Positions 11,630-24,010 of a DNA stretch of 64,000 bases are shown one piece after another (position 1 is the first letter of the stretch; the number at the start of each line of letters is the position of its first letter). The notes below the pieces were generated by a model. It saw nothing but the letters and a program-made list of their open reading frames with translations, was not told where the DNA came from and made no database searches. Made by a program: the position numbers and the translations under genes. Source of the stretch: Prostheceraeus crozeri (Eukaryota; Platyhelminthes; Polycladida; Euryleptidae). Location of the stretch: assembly GCA_907163375.1 (NCBI GenBank), contig CAJQUW010003173.1:1-64000 (forward strand), written 5' to 3'.

Positions 11630-11711
11630 GGGTTTCATCAGACCTAGATTTGAACCCAGGTCTCATGAAGGCAGAGAGAACACTCTACCAAAAAGCCTCT
11701 ACACCGGAAAA
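11630..11711 (-). other. tRNA-like segment inside hAT copy 1
   Basis: The minus strand reads TGGTAGAGTGTTC (A-box-like) and, about 35 nt on, GGGTTCAAATCTAGG (B-box-like, T-arm consensus GGTTCRAATCC). The spacing and the CTGCCTTCATG loop region resemble a glycine- or glutamate-type tRNA, but stems are imperfect. The same segment occurs in hAT copy 2 (21430-21506), so the ancestral element already carried it. Probably a captured tRNA-derived SINE head and not a working tRNA. Confidence 0.45.
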
Positions 11712-12531
11712 TCTCATCTCCCAAATCAAGCAATGTGCAACAGTCACTTAGAATGCATTTCTACTTTTTTAGAAATATACTAAATGTACTCATGTTTGTG
11801 ACTGGAGCAGAGAATCATGATTTGTAAGAACAAATGATAATTAAACAACATAGTTCGCAGCAGAAATATTGATAAAGTAAGGTATAGTGTGAACAGTTCC
11901 AGTTATAATCTCAACAAAAGAACATTTTCAGTAAGCTGCAAAATTGATCTTGTTAATAGAATCTCAAAGCGACAAACAATTGTGACATTATTGTGATATT
12001 CAAGTTTGTTTGAAATTCTTGGAATTTCCATATTTTCAGCTCAAATCAAAACTTTACTTTCGGTTTTAAATTCATTTAACATAACCTTATCCTCTAAATA
12101 TGTGCGAGTAAATTGCCATGACATGAAAAATGTTGAAGGGCAATATTTTCAATCTAGTCCTTCTGGGAGTGCAGGATAAATTTCATAATAATATTTGTGT
12201 AATCACAATGGCTATGGGACATTTGCCACAGATTTAGAAGAGCAGCTATTACAGGAGATCAGGCAATTTATTCGCAGAAATCCGAGGACAGATTTCTACA
12301 TTTTCTTGCTTTCTAGATTCATGGAATGCCTGTTTTCGATCTTTTATATAGAGCCAAGTGATTTCCTTCCAGCATGGACATCTGCTGCATCTTACAATGA
12401 ATGAAATTCATAAAGCAACAAAATGCGGGCACACTCAGAAGAATAGTCCACAACAGCCTTATAACAATATTTTTTATAACAATTCATATTCTTACACCTA
12501 TACTTGGAACATATTCTTGATTGAAATACGA

Positions 12532-13572
12532 ATTATCTTTGCGCAGCTGCAACCAATGAATAGACATAATAAGCTCATATGCTGACAATGACAAACAACG
12601 ATTCAAGGAAAACAATAGCAATTATCAAAAACAATTATTCGAATACTTTTAGGAAAAGAGATTTACCATTAAGACCTAGGGTTTGATTTAATCTAGGAGT
12701 TTTATCATTTATTAACAACGCTTCAACTATACGAGTTTCAAATTCACTACGTCCTGTGTATTTAACAGAAAAACAATTATTGATGTCATTACTACAGTTT
12801 GGACATATGTTTAGATGGCTACTTACGGCTGAGTTACCTCCTATATGTTCTTTTATTCTTTGATGCAATCTGCGTTTCGTTTGTCCCAAGTGTTGGGTAT
12901 CAGGATCAACCCGACATTCAAAATTATACACAACGCATGATCGCATTAGCTTAATTGTTTTATCTTTCAGACTAAAATACTGCCCTGTTTTACAAGTATT
13001 GAATAATATTTTCACATCTTGGTCCAATTTCCTAAATACTTTAACAAGCTTGCGTCGGAATTTTATGGAAGATTTACCTACAAACGGAAGTATCATAAAC
13101 TTGGTATCCTCCCATTAATCTTTCTTCGTTACTTTGTTATCCGTATTATATTTTATTTCCAGGAACTGCTTTATCAACGAGTTGATGAAATCAATGGGAT
13201 ATGAGTTGCTTAACAGAATTTTTGTGATATTGATCCTGATACCCAACACTTGGGACAAACGAAACGCAGATTGCATCAAAGAATAAAAGAACATATAGGA
13301 GGTAACTCAGCCGTAAGTAGCCATCTAAACATATGTCCATACTGTAGTAATGACATCAATAATTGTTTTTCTGTTAAATACACAGGACGTAGTGAATTTG
13401 AAACTCGTATAGTTGAAGCGTTGTTAATAAATGATAAAACTCCTAGATTAAATCAAACCCTAGGTCTTAATGGTAAATCTCTTTTCTTAAAAGTATTCGA
13501 ATAATTGTTTTTGATAATTGCTATTGTTTTCCTTGAATCGTTGTTTGTCATTGTCAGCATATGAGCTTATTA
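12532..13572. mobile_element. Penelope-like element fragment in inverted arrangement
   Basis: The fragment is inserted in hAT copy 1 with a 14-bp target duplication, TGATTGAAATACGA (12518-12531 and 13573-13586). It holds two copies of the same 3' end facing outwards. The left copy (minus strand, about 12569-13100) and the right copy (plus strand, about 13220-13575) both end with the AGCATATGAGCTTATT sequence at the outer boundaries. Each encodes the C-terminal GIY-YIG endonuclease region of a Penelope reverse transcriptase (GQTKRRLHQRIKEHIGG, then SEFETRIVEALLI). It is a 5'-truncated fossil; inverted partial copies are common in this family. Confidence 0.82.
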
Positions 13573-13881
13573 TGATTGAAATACGATATTGATAGGTTTG
13601 AATTGTGAAAATACAGGCCTAAATGTTTATCGAATAAAGAAAAAGTAAAGTGAACTTATTGCAACTAACGTTCATCAAAGAAGTAAGGAGTGACGATGAT
13701 CTTTTCTATTGTATGTACCCAAAAAACTTAAGTAGTAATGCTTGAAAAATAATTTCAGCCAGTTTTTGCCAGTTTTAGTCGAAAAATGGTGACAAAAGCT
13801 GGTGGTTTTTACCAGGTTTTACCGGTTTTTACCAGGTGGTAAAAACCAGGGTGGTTTTTACCGGCCAACCCTGCTTCTAAT

Positions 13882-16800
13882 ACTATTTTTGGTAGTAATT
13901 ACTCTTCACAATATACCTTACGATAAGAGTTCGAGTGGCTGAAATGTGATATTTTATAAAAGAGCGCAAAGTCTATTGAATATCGTATTTCCCATGTGTC
14001 ACCTTGATGAAATTGTTAAATGGATTTATTCAGCATCAGCGCTTGAGAAGAGCAGTACATGGTTCGAGCAATTTGTTAATAGATGCTTCATCAGTATAGA
14101 AAATCCTTTCTTCATTTTCTCTCATCCATTGAATGCGAAATTTCATATATCCGAAATGCAGACACTGAAAATTTTCCTCCTACAGAGCAAAATATCCCAG
14201 AAATTCTAAATGGGTTGCGTGAGAAACAAGGAATTAAAACTGTGCCTGTTTACGACGAATTATTACTAATGCTCAATTTTTCTCATGATTAAATAAACTT
14301 GAACTGATAAGATATTCGAAAGCATTCCAAGTCATAATCGTTGTTCCAACTTCTTGCTTCATGCCGGTACTTGTATCAAAATTCTATGAACTTTTGCATA
14401 TACTACTGACAACAAAATTTTGTCGATTTAATCTTTGGCAAAGAACCCTAGATTTGACCTTTGCGTTTTTGTAACGATAACGTTTTTTAGAGAATTTCAC
14501 GAGCGCTGACCCGCAATCATTTTTCATTTTCTGCTGTATTTGTTGCTGTAATACCGTGAACGAACGCGCATGTGAGGAGGCTAGGATAGCATCCGCATGT
14601 AGGCCTTCCTGTAGATAGGCCGTTTTTAGGAAATGATTGCGAGGATCGGAGAATTAGAACTTTTTCTCTCATTGTCCTAGATTCAAAGCTCTATCTGTAG
14701 GTGTAGATAAAAGCAGAATTGACCTTTTCGAGCTGAGAAAGCAGAAATCAACAAATTAGCGATATATACCTCCTTTGTTTTGGCTCCCTACCACTAGCAT
14801 CATGTCTTTAGGTTAAAATTATACGTGAGTGCTGTGCATGCATAATTGTAATCAAAATAATAATCAACCTCACTCTAATGCATGACAACATTTAAACTTG
14901 AGCAATGCATGCATAGGAATAGCTTAAATCTTGTAAGAGAGTTCAAATTACTATTTGAAATTATGCTAACAACCTTTATTAATAAACAGATAAACATACT
15001 TGATTCATTATTTATTCTAAAATATTTCACTGGCAGGCTTGCACGTAATATATTCAAACTCTATGATTCAAACCATGAATTATCTCAGGAATTTATCTTT
15101 AAAGCGCGCATGCAAGTGTTGTGCGCTCACATAGTAGGTCTAGCATAAACAAATATAACATCATAGCATTGTACGTGAAACAGTAATCAAGTGCTAGCAT
15201 GTTACTCAAACCTGTCACCACATATTGCACAAATTAGGGATTCAGTAGGGCTACATATCGGACATGTTCAATTTTAAGCTTTTGATTTAAGGTATTTTTT
15301 CTGAGCAGGAAAACTCAGAATTTTATTTATGAGCAGGCAGAATTCATGTTCACGAGCAGCAGAAAATCGGTGTCTCTGATTATCGTATTATGTCAAAGAT
15401 TAAAGTTGTCGGCTTGATTAATTGTCAATATTATACTTCGCTCCATATTGACGCTATATTGCTATGATGCTATATTGACGCATCAGCTGTTGTACATGAA
15501 AGAGGTTTTATACCATTATCCTCAGCAGAAAAGAAGTCAGGCCGACGTTTTCAGTCCGGCTTCGCTCCAATGCAGTATCTTGCTTTTCGGCTCGAGCCTG
15601 TAATGCTTATCCGCTTCATTTTACTTTAGTAATCATTTGAAAACATACAGTTGTGAATTAAGCTTGAATTTTCAATTTTCATCATACATGCATTTCAAAA
15701 TTCATTCAAGATATTTTTTTATTCGGAAATGCATGACCTCACATGCTTGCACATTGCCACAGAATGTCATTTTTGATGAGTATGTAGTAAGTGCATGAAT
15801 TCACATTTGTATTCGAAACATTCAAACGCGTGCTAGTTTTTAAAGACAATTATGATTGGCGTCATGAAGATTGCAAAGTGTCGCAAAGGAAATTTCCATG
15901 TTTTTTTCTTTCCATGTGGGTTTTTAAACACACTGATAGAATCACCCTCTGGAAGAAGATTACTGTGCGTCAGGGAATTAAAGCTCATAGCCTAGCCAAC
16001 AATATCTAATGATTTTAGCGTTCGTCGTGAAATATTCATTAATTCAATATTATAATTCATAATTAAATGGTTAAACATCAAAATCAAGAGGACACCGAGG
16101 AAAGTTATCTTGAAAATTGACTGGCCGGGCCCAGCTCGGTTGTACTTCGAAAAACTGAGACCCGCTACTCTGCAAAGTTCGATAAAAATTCCCATTCTGT
16201 TCCTCGGTACATTTTTGAAAGGTCTTACGTCAATGTTCGCAGTAAGACTACCAGCAAATTGAGAAAACGTGATTTTGATTGCCATTTACCCGCAGCGCCT
16301 CTATTTTTAATAATTTTTTATGATATATTACATAATATAGCATTGCGTGATAAAAAATGACAACTATTATCGAGTTAAAGGAGCAAATTCTGTTTAATAG
16401 AAGTTGATTGATAATGATCGCTCTTTGAGATGCGACCTTTTGACAAAAATAAGAGTATGACAAGTATGTAAAGATTGATGCTTATTATACTGGCTATTGA
16501 AGCTAATCAGTCAATCAATGGACATTGAACTCGTTGTTGTCGTTTGGTATGAAGTTTGGAGAATATAGCTAATGTCAGAGCATTTCGATTTACGAGAGAT
16601 TTCGCAATTCAGGCGTTCAATTACCTGGTGCAGATAACTAGCAGATAGTTAGCAGAATCGACATCTCATTTTAAATTAATCGTGAGCTATAAATATCAAA
16701 CAGGGTTAAATTGATCATGGAATCCTTATGATAAGATAACATTAGGTTATATTCAACTGTGCACAAATATAGCATTAATTCTCAGTTTAAGTTAATATTC

Positions 16801-17874
16801 TTAAATTTTTAATATTCTACTTAATTAGAATTCTTTTAGAACGTTTTTAGAATTCCTTCTTAGAATTCTTAATATTCTACGTAATTAAGTCTATTTAAGT
16901 CTTACCTGAAAGTTCAGCTAAAACATCTTAACCCGAATGTAGCAACAATCTAATGCAATCCACCCAGCTCCAAACAAACAGCAGCCGTGCACGACCCTTG
17001 GAGGATATGATATACGTATGCACGTATTCGTCGGTGAGATCTATTTCCTTCATATTCCATATTACAATACATCGCATTTGAAATGAAATGAGCATGGCTG
17101 ATGCCTCACAGAATTAAATATTTTGTTTATCTGCTTCGGTTTGCTAGAAGTGTGATTAATACGAAATTGACGGCACATCGAGGAACATATTAAGTGGGCA
17201 AAAAGGAATTCCTAATACCTTACAGAGATAGGAAAAAAGTCGTGCGTCGCTTGCGGATTAATGTGAGTTCCAGCAAAGTGCTTCGATTGCCACAATTCCT
17301 TCAGATTCGAAGAATTCAGATAATTGCGCACCAGTTTTCTCCATAATGTTGGCCCTTCCGATCATTATTAAAAAAGTAGCAGGCGTACGAAAATTAGTTC
17401 AATTGATGATCTCACCATTCCTTACTGCATAGCGCATACACTGAATCGAATGTTAGCTAGACGATGTGTGTTCTGGTGTGTGTGAAGTGCACGCATGCAT
17501 CTGTCACTGTCTCTGGTGTCCTCTGCTGACCATAGAAATAGATTGTTCTTTATCTGAAGTTGACTAGAATGGAAATTGATTCAAGGTCGTGGCACATCCG
17601 GGGGAACTAATTTGGGGCATGAACCACCAATGAAAGGCTGAGAATTGCACATGTGACTGATTCTAACCCAATCATATAGCCGTTGACAAGCGAATCTAAG
17701 TGAAAATGCGTGCGTTTTATGTGCCACTACTGTCTATTGCATGAAGCTTTACTTCCATTCTAGAGGTTTTATTGTTATCAATTTCTATGCTGCTGACAGA
17801 TACACGATATACGAATTATCCATTCGAGAAGGAGCAGGTTGTCTAATTCTGTGATGTGCCATTTCGATATATGG
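13882..17874. other. Intergenic, nothing recognised
   Basis: AT-rich, with scattered short open frames (13946-14292, 14882-15148, 15791-16009, 15992-16463) that show no known domain. Around 16800-16890 there are short repeats of TTAATATTCTAC and TTAGAATTC. No gene or bounded element could be supported. Confidence 0.5.
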
Positions 17875-17897
17875 CTATATATATATATATATATATC
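17875..17897. repeat. (TA)n microsatellite
   Basis: An uninterrupted run of about eleven TA dinucleotides. Confidence 0.95.
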
Positions 17898-18736
17898 CCT
17901 TCCTTTCTAGGAAACCGAAGCGCGCGCAGATGAATCTGATTCTGTGGATGCCCCTGTATTTCGAATAGTCGATGTCATCACTTATGTGTAAAAATCAAAA
18001 TGGTCTTTACTATAAAGTCAAAAAGTCAAAACTGTAAGAAAATCCACAAAATATGATGTTCGCTGCACATAAAACCTAGACTTCTGTTACAAGTTTAGCC
18101 GAAAGCGCCATAGACTCTGGCAGTTTGAAAATAGGCCTGTTTAGGCCTGCTTCCACGATAATCAGAGATTTCTGGTTCAATTTTAAACAGAAATGTGAGT
18201 CTTATATGTTTCTGAAAGCGTTTCTGTTGCTCAAATAAGAGTTTGTGGCTTTACCTTGGACAGTTTTATCAAAACTTAGTTTCAGGACCATTTTGACCTT
18301 GAAACCTCACTTACTATAAGTCATAAGTCACAAGTCACAAATGCTTATTCTGAAATAAACAGAAAATGCAAAGCGATGGCCGCAAGGGCACTTACAAGCA
18401 AGCGTTCATAACACGTGTAACATATGCATGCGCAAAGTTTAGCATCAATAAAAAATACATGAGATATATATTTACAAATTTACCGAGTGATAATGATATA
18501 CCATCATATACCAGCATAAACAAATAACATGAGACCTACATTACAAATTTTCATTCAAATTTTTTTATGTAATTCATTTCGGAAAACAGCCAATCGATGC
18601 CATGGCAGGAAGCTTGCTACCTATGATATTGTGACGTCACAGCAGGCGTCGCAGCTATTCTATACAATACATTCTACACATCCACTCTTCAGGGCTTAAA
18701 TGAATTTCGAATGTGAGGAGATGGATATGAATCACT
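17898..18736. other. Intergenic, nothing recognised
   Basis: No gene-like frame or bounded element was found between the TA microsatellite and the hairpin at 18.7 kb. Confidence 0.55.
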
Positions 18737-18804
18737 CTACCCATTATTAAGTCCGTGTCTGTGTAACATATATGATACACAGATACGGACTTAAAAATGG
18801 GTAA
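18737..18804. repeat. Strong 29-bp inverted repeat with 10-nt loop
   Basis: Arms 18737-18765 and 18776-18804 are reverse complements at all but two positions (core AAGTCCGTGTCTGTGTA). An RNA copy of either strand would form a stable hairpin, and the arms could equally be a very short foldback element. It is not followed by a recognisable gene; the open frame at 18884-19174 resembles nothing known. Confidence 0.8.
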
Positions 18805-19199
18805 AATTATAATAATTGGCTTAATAATTGGTACATATATAATGCAAACAAATGCAAATTTTGCAGGGTAAATTAATGATATAATGATTTTCCCTGTTTG
18901 TACGCCGAATAAGGGTCAGATTTTTCCTGCAATTATTCTTTTAACATTGAAGAAACCATGTGAGCTGAAAAATAGCACATTTTATTGGAAATCGTTTTTT
19001 CCTAAAAATCATTTTTTTGGAATTCAGATTAGTCCTCATTCTCAGCATATTAGTGAAGTCAGCGCTTTATTCAGATTTATTTCATCAATAGCAAATACAA
19101 GTCATAAAACAGCAATAATTTGGGCTGGGCCAGCAATAATTTTTTGCGAAAAATGTAACATTTTTCGCCAGTGAACACCAATCAGGCAGCGTTTCACTA

Positions 19200-20010
19200 T
19201 TGCAAATGAAGTTCTTGTTCTTACATGTCAAAGAACATCTGCGTACTCGTCATTATGATTTATCGCAATAGGATGTGCCATTCGCTTCGTAAAAACATTT
19301 GTTGGGTGCCTAATCCAGATGCTGTCGTAAAAATCAGTGGGTGAAGGATACTTTCTCTGCTTGAATAGCACAATTTTCATTCTTTTCATCACATTTTCTG
19401 CTTCTTTTCAGCTTCGTGTTGTGTATCATGATAATTCTTTTTCAAATATGATGAGGAGTGGTGATCGGCAACTCTAATGTCAAGGAAGCATTTATCAAAT
19501 GTCCCCCCAAACTCCTCGAGCAGAAATGTCCAGCCTCGCTCGATCATCAGTGTTCCCTGATTGAATAGATCAAATCCATTGAAATTCATCAAATTCAGAT
19601 TGAAATATATCATCATCCATGGGAATCAATTCTGGTTCTGTTGTCACATCTTTACATACAACCATAATTCTGTGCATACAACACTCAAGAATTCGGCAAC
19701 AACATCCCGAACTTGATTATGGCGTAGAGAAACATATCCGACAATTGTACAATTTAATGAATGATTGAAATAATTTCTTTCTCCAGAGCCACAATAAGAG
19801 GGAATATTAGACATTTACCAATTACATCTCAATCGCATTGCATCTCTGAATTCATTTTTGCTCAAGGAATATCCAAGAGATTTTACAGGAGGAGCTGATA
19901 ACCAAAAGCTAGATTCTTTTTCTTTCAGAAATTCAAGGGTCCGCTTCATTTTCACATCTATTGAATTTGATATATCAATCAACTCATTTTTGAATTTCAA
20001 GACTCTTTCA
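19200..20010 (-). mobile_element. Reverse-transcriptase element fossil, C-terminal part
   Basis: Minus-strand frames at 19815-20000 (SLSKNEFRDAMRLRCNW) and 19389-19616 (FDKCFLDIRVADHHSSS, then a lysine-rich stretch) match, in order, the end of a retroelement polyprotein that I know from invertebrate genomes, in which an LxxxEFRDALxLRYGW block precedes an ERxFFDVRVFNP block. It continues the fossil whose upstream part lies at 22616-24010; a hAT element separates them. The family is not fixed. The copy is clearly broken in several places and looks old. Confidence 0.55.
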
Positions 20011-20866
20011 TTTTTTATAATGACACAACGCGTTTCACTTTAGTTCTATCAAAGTCCCGGAAACGTTTCATCTCAGCTGATGATCACTGAAGTGAGATCT
20101 TCAGCTAGGGGCCATCCTTAAAGGACGTCCGCAAAATATTAGCATTTTCCGACTCCCCCTCCTTGTCCGCATGTGTCCCTCTCTTCCGACCCCATATCTC
20201 TCTCTCTCTCAGGACGTCCGCTTTTTTCACAGAACTTTCCATTAATATGTAGGTTGCAATATTTGTACAATGAAAACACGCATACATGTATATCAATACC
20301 GGAACGAAGATATGTTTTTTATGGACTGCATATCCATTTAAGTTTGCAATAGACCTATATTCAGTAAATCAAAAACACATTTTTATAAAAAAGATAAACA
20401 TTTTGAATCATTAGTGGCCCTATGCAACAATCATGATATACCATATTTTTCAATTTCTATGACTTGCTTTTATTATCTGCTATCAGGAATATTTTACGTG
20501 AAAATTACCACTTATCTATTATTAGCCTCATATATGCAGTTGATATTTCAATAAATATACAAGTACATGTATATATATGCAACTACTAATCTGATCTATC
20601 CTTGTCTAAGTCAGGAGAATGAAGGACATCATAATTAGATAAAGAGTAGGATAGTACACAAATTGACTTCTGTCTATCTCGTTGACACACCTGTTTTATT
20701 TCAACCATGTATTTTCCGCCTACGGATCGTAACCAACTCAGCAATATTCGTTAAGTTTGTCTTCCCAGGATGTGAGTGCTTAAGCTTGCTGACGGGTCCG
20801 CATTTTCCCTGACCCCCTCCACACACGTCTGCAAATGCATACTAAATTTGCTTGCATTTATCTTGC
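20011..20866. other. Spacer within the retroelement fossil
   Basis: It contains two related GC-richer stretches (about 20107-20160 and 20785-20835) sharing GGACGTCCGC-like and CCCCCTCC words, and a short (TC)n run near 20196-20210. These could be ends of another small element. Nothing coding was recognised. Confidence 0.4.
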
Positions 20867-20874
20867 AATTGAGA

Positions 20875-22607
20875 CAGGGTTGGCTTTTTGCCGGCTAAAA
20901 CTGGTTTTTGCCACTAAGTGGTACAAACCCGGTAAAAACCGTTAAAAAAATGGTAAAAACCGGCTAAAACTAAAATTCCGAGAAATCAGTCTATTTCTTC
21001 ACGAAATGATCGACAGCAAGTTGGGGTTTGAGTATCACGATACATGCGAGTTTGCAGATTGCAACTCTTATCTCGCAAAACATGACATTCATTCTGTGAT
21101 AGAACCACATGATGTGTTTTTATCACGAACGACGTACGATGTTGTCTTTGTTTACGATTGCTCTGCCTTTTCTTGTGCCTTTAAAACAAATGTAGACTTC
21201 AGCACCATTTTGGCCCATTCGTTCATGTAACAGAAGTTGCTAGATGCTCGCAGAATTATCATTAAATGAATGAAAAAATGAAAAAATATATATGAATATA
21301 ACTGCTTTATACATAGAATAAAATTAAGCAAGCCACTTTCTTCATGCGCACGAGCTTCAATAATCCCACTGTTATTCTTCTGTGTTGAGTGTTAAGCAAG
21401 AATGCAGAGAGTATTTTAACAGTAGCTTAGGGTTCATCAGATCTAGATTTGAACCCAGGTCTCATGAAGGCAGAGAGAACATTCTACCAAAAAGCCTCTA
21501 CACCGGAAAATCTCATCTCCCAAATCAAGCAATGTGCAACAGTCACTTAGAATGCATTTCTACTTTTTTAGAAATATACTAAATGTACTCATGTTTGTGA
21601 CTGGAGCAGAGAATCATGATTTGTAAGAACAAATGATAATTAAACAACATAGTTCGCAGCAGAAATATTGATAAAGTAAGGTATAGTGTGAACAGTTCCA
21701 GTTATAATGTCAACAAAAGAACATTTTCAGTAAGCTGCAAAATTGATCTTGTTAATAGAATCTCAAAGCGACAAACAATTGTGACATTATTGTGATATTC
21801 AAGTTTGTTTGAAATTCTTGGAATTTCCATATTTTCAGCTCAAATCAAAACTTTACTTTCGGTTTTAAATTCATTTAACATAACCTTATCCTCTAAATAT
21901 GTGCGAGTAAATTGCCATGACATGAAAAATGTTGAAGGGCAATATTTTCAATCTAGTCCTTCTGGGAGTGCAGGATAAATTTCATAATAATATTTGTGTA
22001 ATCACAATGGCTATGGGACATTTGCCACAGATTTAGAAGAGCAGCTATTACAGGAGATCAGGCAATTTATTCGCAGAAATCCGAGGACAGATTTCTACAT
22101 TTTCTTGCTTTCTAGATTCATGGAATGCCTGTTTTCGATCTTTTATATAGAGCCAAGTGATTTCCTTCCAGCATGGACATCTGTTGCATCTTTCAATGAA
22201 TGAAATTCATAGAGCAACAAAATGCGGGCACGCATAAAAGATTGCACAGCAGCTGTAGAACAGTATTTTTTATAGTAATTCATGTTCGTACATCTAGCCT
22301 ATTCTTGGAACATGTTCTTGATTGAAATGTGATATTGATAAGGCTTGAATTGTGAAAATACAGGCCTAAATGTTTATCGAATGATGAAAAAGTAAAATGA
22401 ACTTATTGAGACTAGCGTTCATCAATGAAGTAAGGATTGACGATCCCTTATATTGAATGTACCAAAAAATAGTTTAAAATAGCTGGAAATAGAAAATTGA
22501 AATAGCTGGGAATAGTTTAAAACAGATAAATAGCTGGAAAAATAGTTTTTGCCAGTTTTAGCCGAAAAGTGGTGACAAAAGCTGGTGTTTTTTACCGGCC
22601 AACCCTG
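20875..22607. mobile_element. hAT non-autonomous element, copy 2 (uninterrupted, 1733 bp)
   Basis: The ends are CAGGGTTGGC and its inverse, with the perfect 8-bp duplication AATTGAGA at 20867-20874 and 22608-22615. It carries the same subterminal GGTAAAAACC arrays and internal tRNA-like segment as copy 1. No transposase is encoded; internal frames (21006-21230, 21994-22203) match nothing I recognise. It is inserted in a degraded retroelement. Identity to copy 1 is uneven (see findings). Confidence 0.93.
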
Positions 22608-22615
22608 AATTGAGA

Positions 22616-24010
22616 TAATTCATGAATGAGCGGAGTGACTCCTAGTCATAGAAAGGCACTGAATAAGAATCACCTTGAGTGCAGCCTTTTTTCGATGTTA
22701 TGTAGTGATCTTCATAATCTGGACGAACAACGTGGCAGACTTTTGATAAGTGGTTATTAGGTAAGTATAGAAAGGTGGGCAAATCTTTGGAATGTTGTGA
22801 AAGGCAGATTTTCTATTGATACAATTGAATGCATTTTTGCATCTACCTATAAAATGTTTTCTGTTTCAACATTGTCGAAGATTTCTTTTGCTGAATGAAT
22901 TGCCGCATCAATTCCTGAATATAACCCAGTGCAAGTTTGAAAAAGAGCCTGCTGCTTCTTAAATATCCCCTTTCAAAACCCACGTCACAAAACTATTTTG
23001 CTAATGATCCATCGAAGTATGTCACCGATTCCTATTGGATCCTCATCAAGGGGTGCCAGTCTACATGAAACATATTCATTTAAATATTCAGGGTCAATTT
23101 GTTCAGTGCATAATCGTTTCGCCATATCAACAATAGCTTGGCATAACTGTTTTGACCAGCTATTGAAAAAGGCTTGAAACATAATATAATTCTCCAGCAA
23201 TCTGCGTCGACTTGTGTCGGACCACCTGAGCCATGAACTTTCTATATTCTACTCTGAACCATTTTCACATCAATTTCTTCAAAAATCACTGTTTCGGATT
23301 ATCTTTCAATTCTTGGCAATAGCGCTGTTGCATCAGCTTCTTTACAATGCGGATGTTTTTCGAGTAAATATGCAATTATCTGGTCGCTCATCATATGTAC
23401 ACGTATTCCATTTACTGAATCATCAGCGTTAATACTTATCGCTTGAGAAACTTTGCCCTTCGCCATAAGACGGCAGTATTGTTTTCATCATATGCATTTC
23501 TTAAACTCCATTTCAAGTGTTATCATTTTTGAATTTCATTTTCTTCAGATAATATAAATGTTAGACCACCATTTTTCCATTTGTCTAATCTTGAAGATTA
23601 ATATTTTGCATTGTCTCTTGGTTTTGATGTAAAACATGGTTTTTGTATCATCAATGGTATAAATACATGCAAAGCCAACATTGAAAGACTGTGCCATGCT
23701 GTTTGTATGTGAATAAGTTGATGATAGGAGTCATTTAATTGATAAATACATTGCCAGCCTTGCCTCTGGGAGGTTCAAATATATTCTTTTTCCACCTTGA
23801 AATGTCAATACATACATGTATTACGCAGAGTAAAATTTTAGTATCATTCTCACAAACGTAATTTCCCGATTTCATATATGTTGTGGGATGGTGCTGTTGC
23901 TTCTCATTTATTGTTGTGCGTATCAAATTAATATTCTGCGATTGATTTTGTGCATCATCACGTGCTTGCCTTGCAGCAGAATCGATGGTCGCATCTAAAC
24001 ATAACACATC
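22616..24010 (-). mobile_element. Reverse-transcriptase element fossil, N-terminal and RT part
   Basis: Reading leftwards, the minus strand shows FEPPRGKAGNVFI (23.76 kb), an IQKPCFTSKPRD-like block (23.6 kb), a GPxxVDADxWRRI-like block and CRLAPLDEDPIGIGDILR (near 23.0 kb), which parallels the RT finger motif CRLIPLDKNPGVRPIGIGEVLR. A CTQGD motif follows near 22.7 kb, just before the hAT insertion. The same order occurs in retroelement proteins of corals and lancelets. The palm active site is not visible. The element is heavily broken and old; with the block at 19.2-20.0 kb it spans about 3 kb without the hAT insert. Confidence 0.6.

Larger units (their letters stand above)
7829..13873. mobile_element. 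hAT non-autonomous element, copy 1, with nested insertions
   Basis: The element begins CAGGGTTGGC and ends with the inverted counterpart, and is flanked by the perfect 8-bp target duplication CTTCTAAT (7821-7828 and 13874-13881). Both features define the hAT superfamily. Subterminal regions repeat GGTAAAAACC and GGCTAAAACC words, plausible transposase-binding sites. Without its two inserts (Harbinger 8117-11349, Penelope fragment 12532-13572) it matches the copy at 20875-22607. No hAT transposase is encoded, so movement would have needed a transposase in trans. Confidence 0.92.

Noticed and set aside
13946-14292. Two overlapping plus-strand frames of 87 and 69 codons
   Set aside because: They overlap in different frames, resemble no family and have no supporting signals.
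14875-15148. Opposed frames of 60 and 88 codons around 15 kb
   Set aside because: The frames mirror each other on the two strands and show no recognisable protein.
18884-19174. 96-codon open frame on the plus strand
   Set aside because: No domain, no splice context, composition like the surrounding AT-rich DNA.
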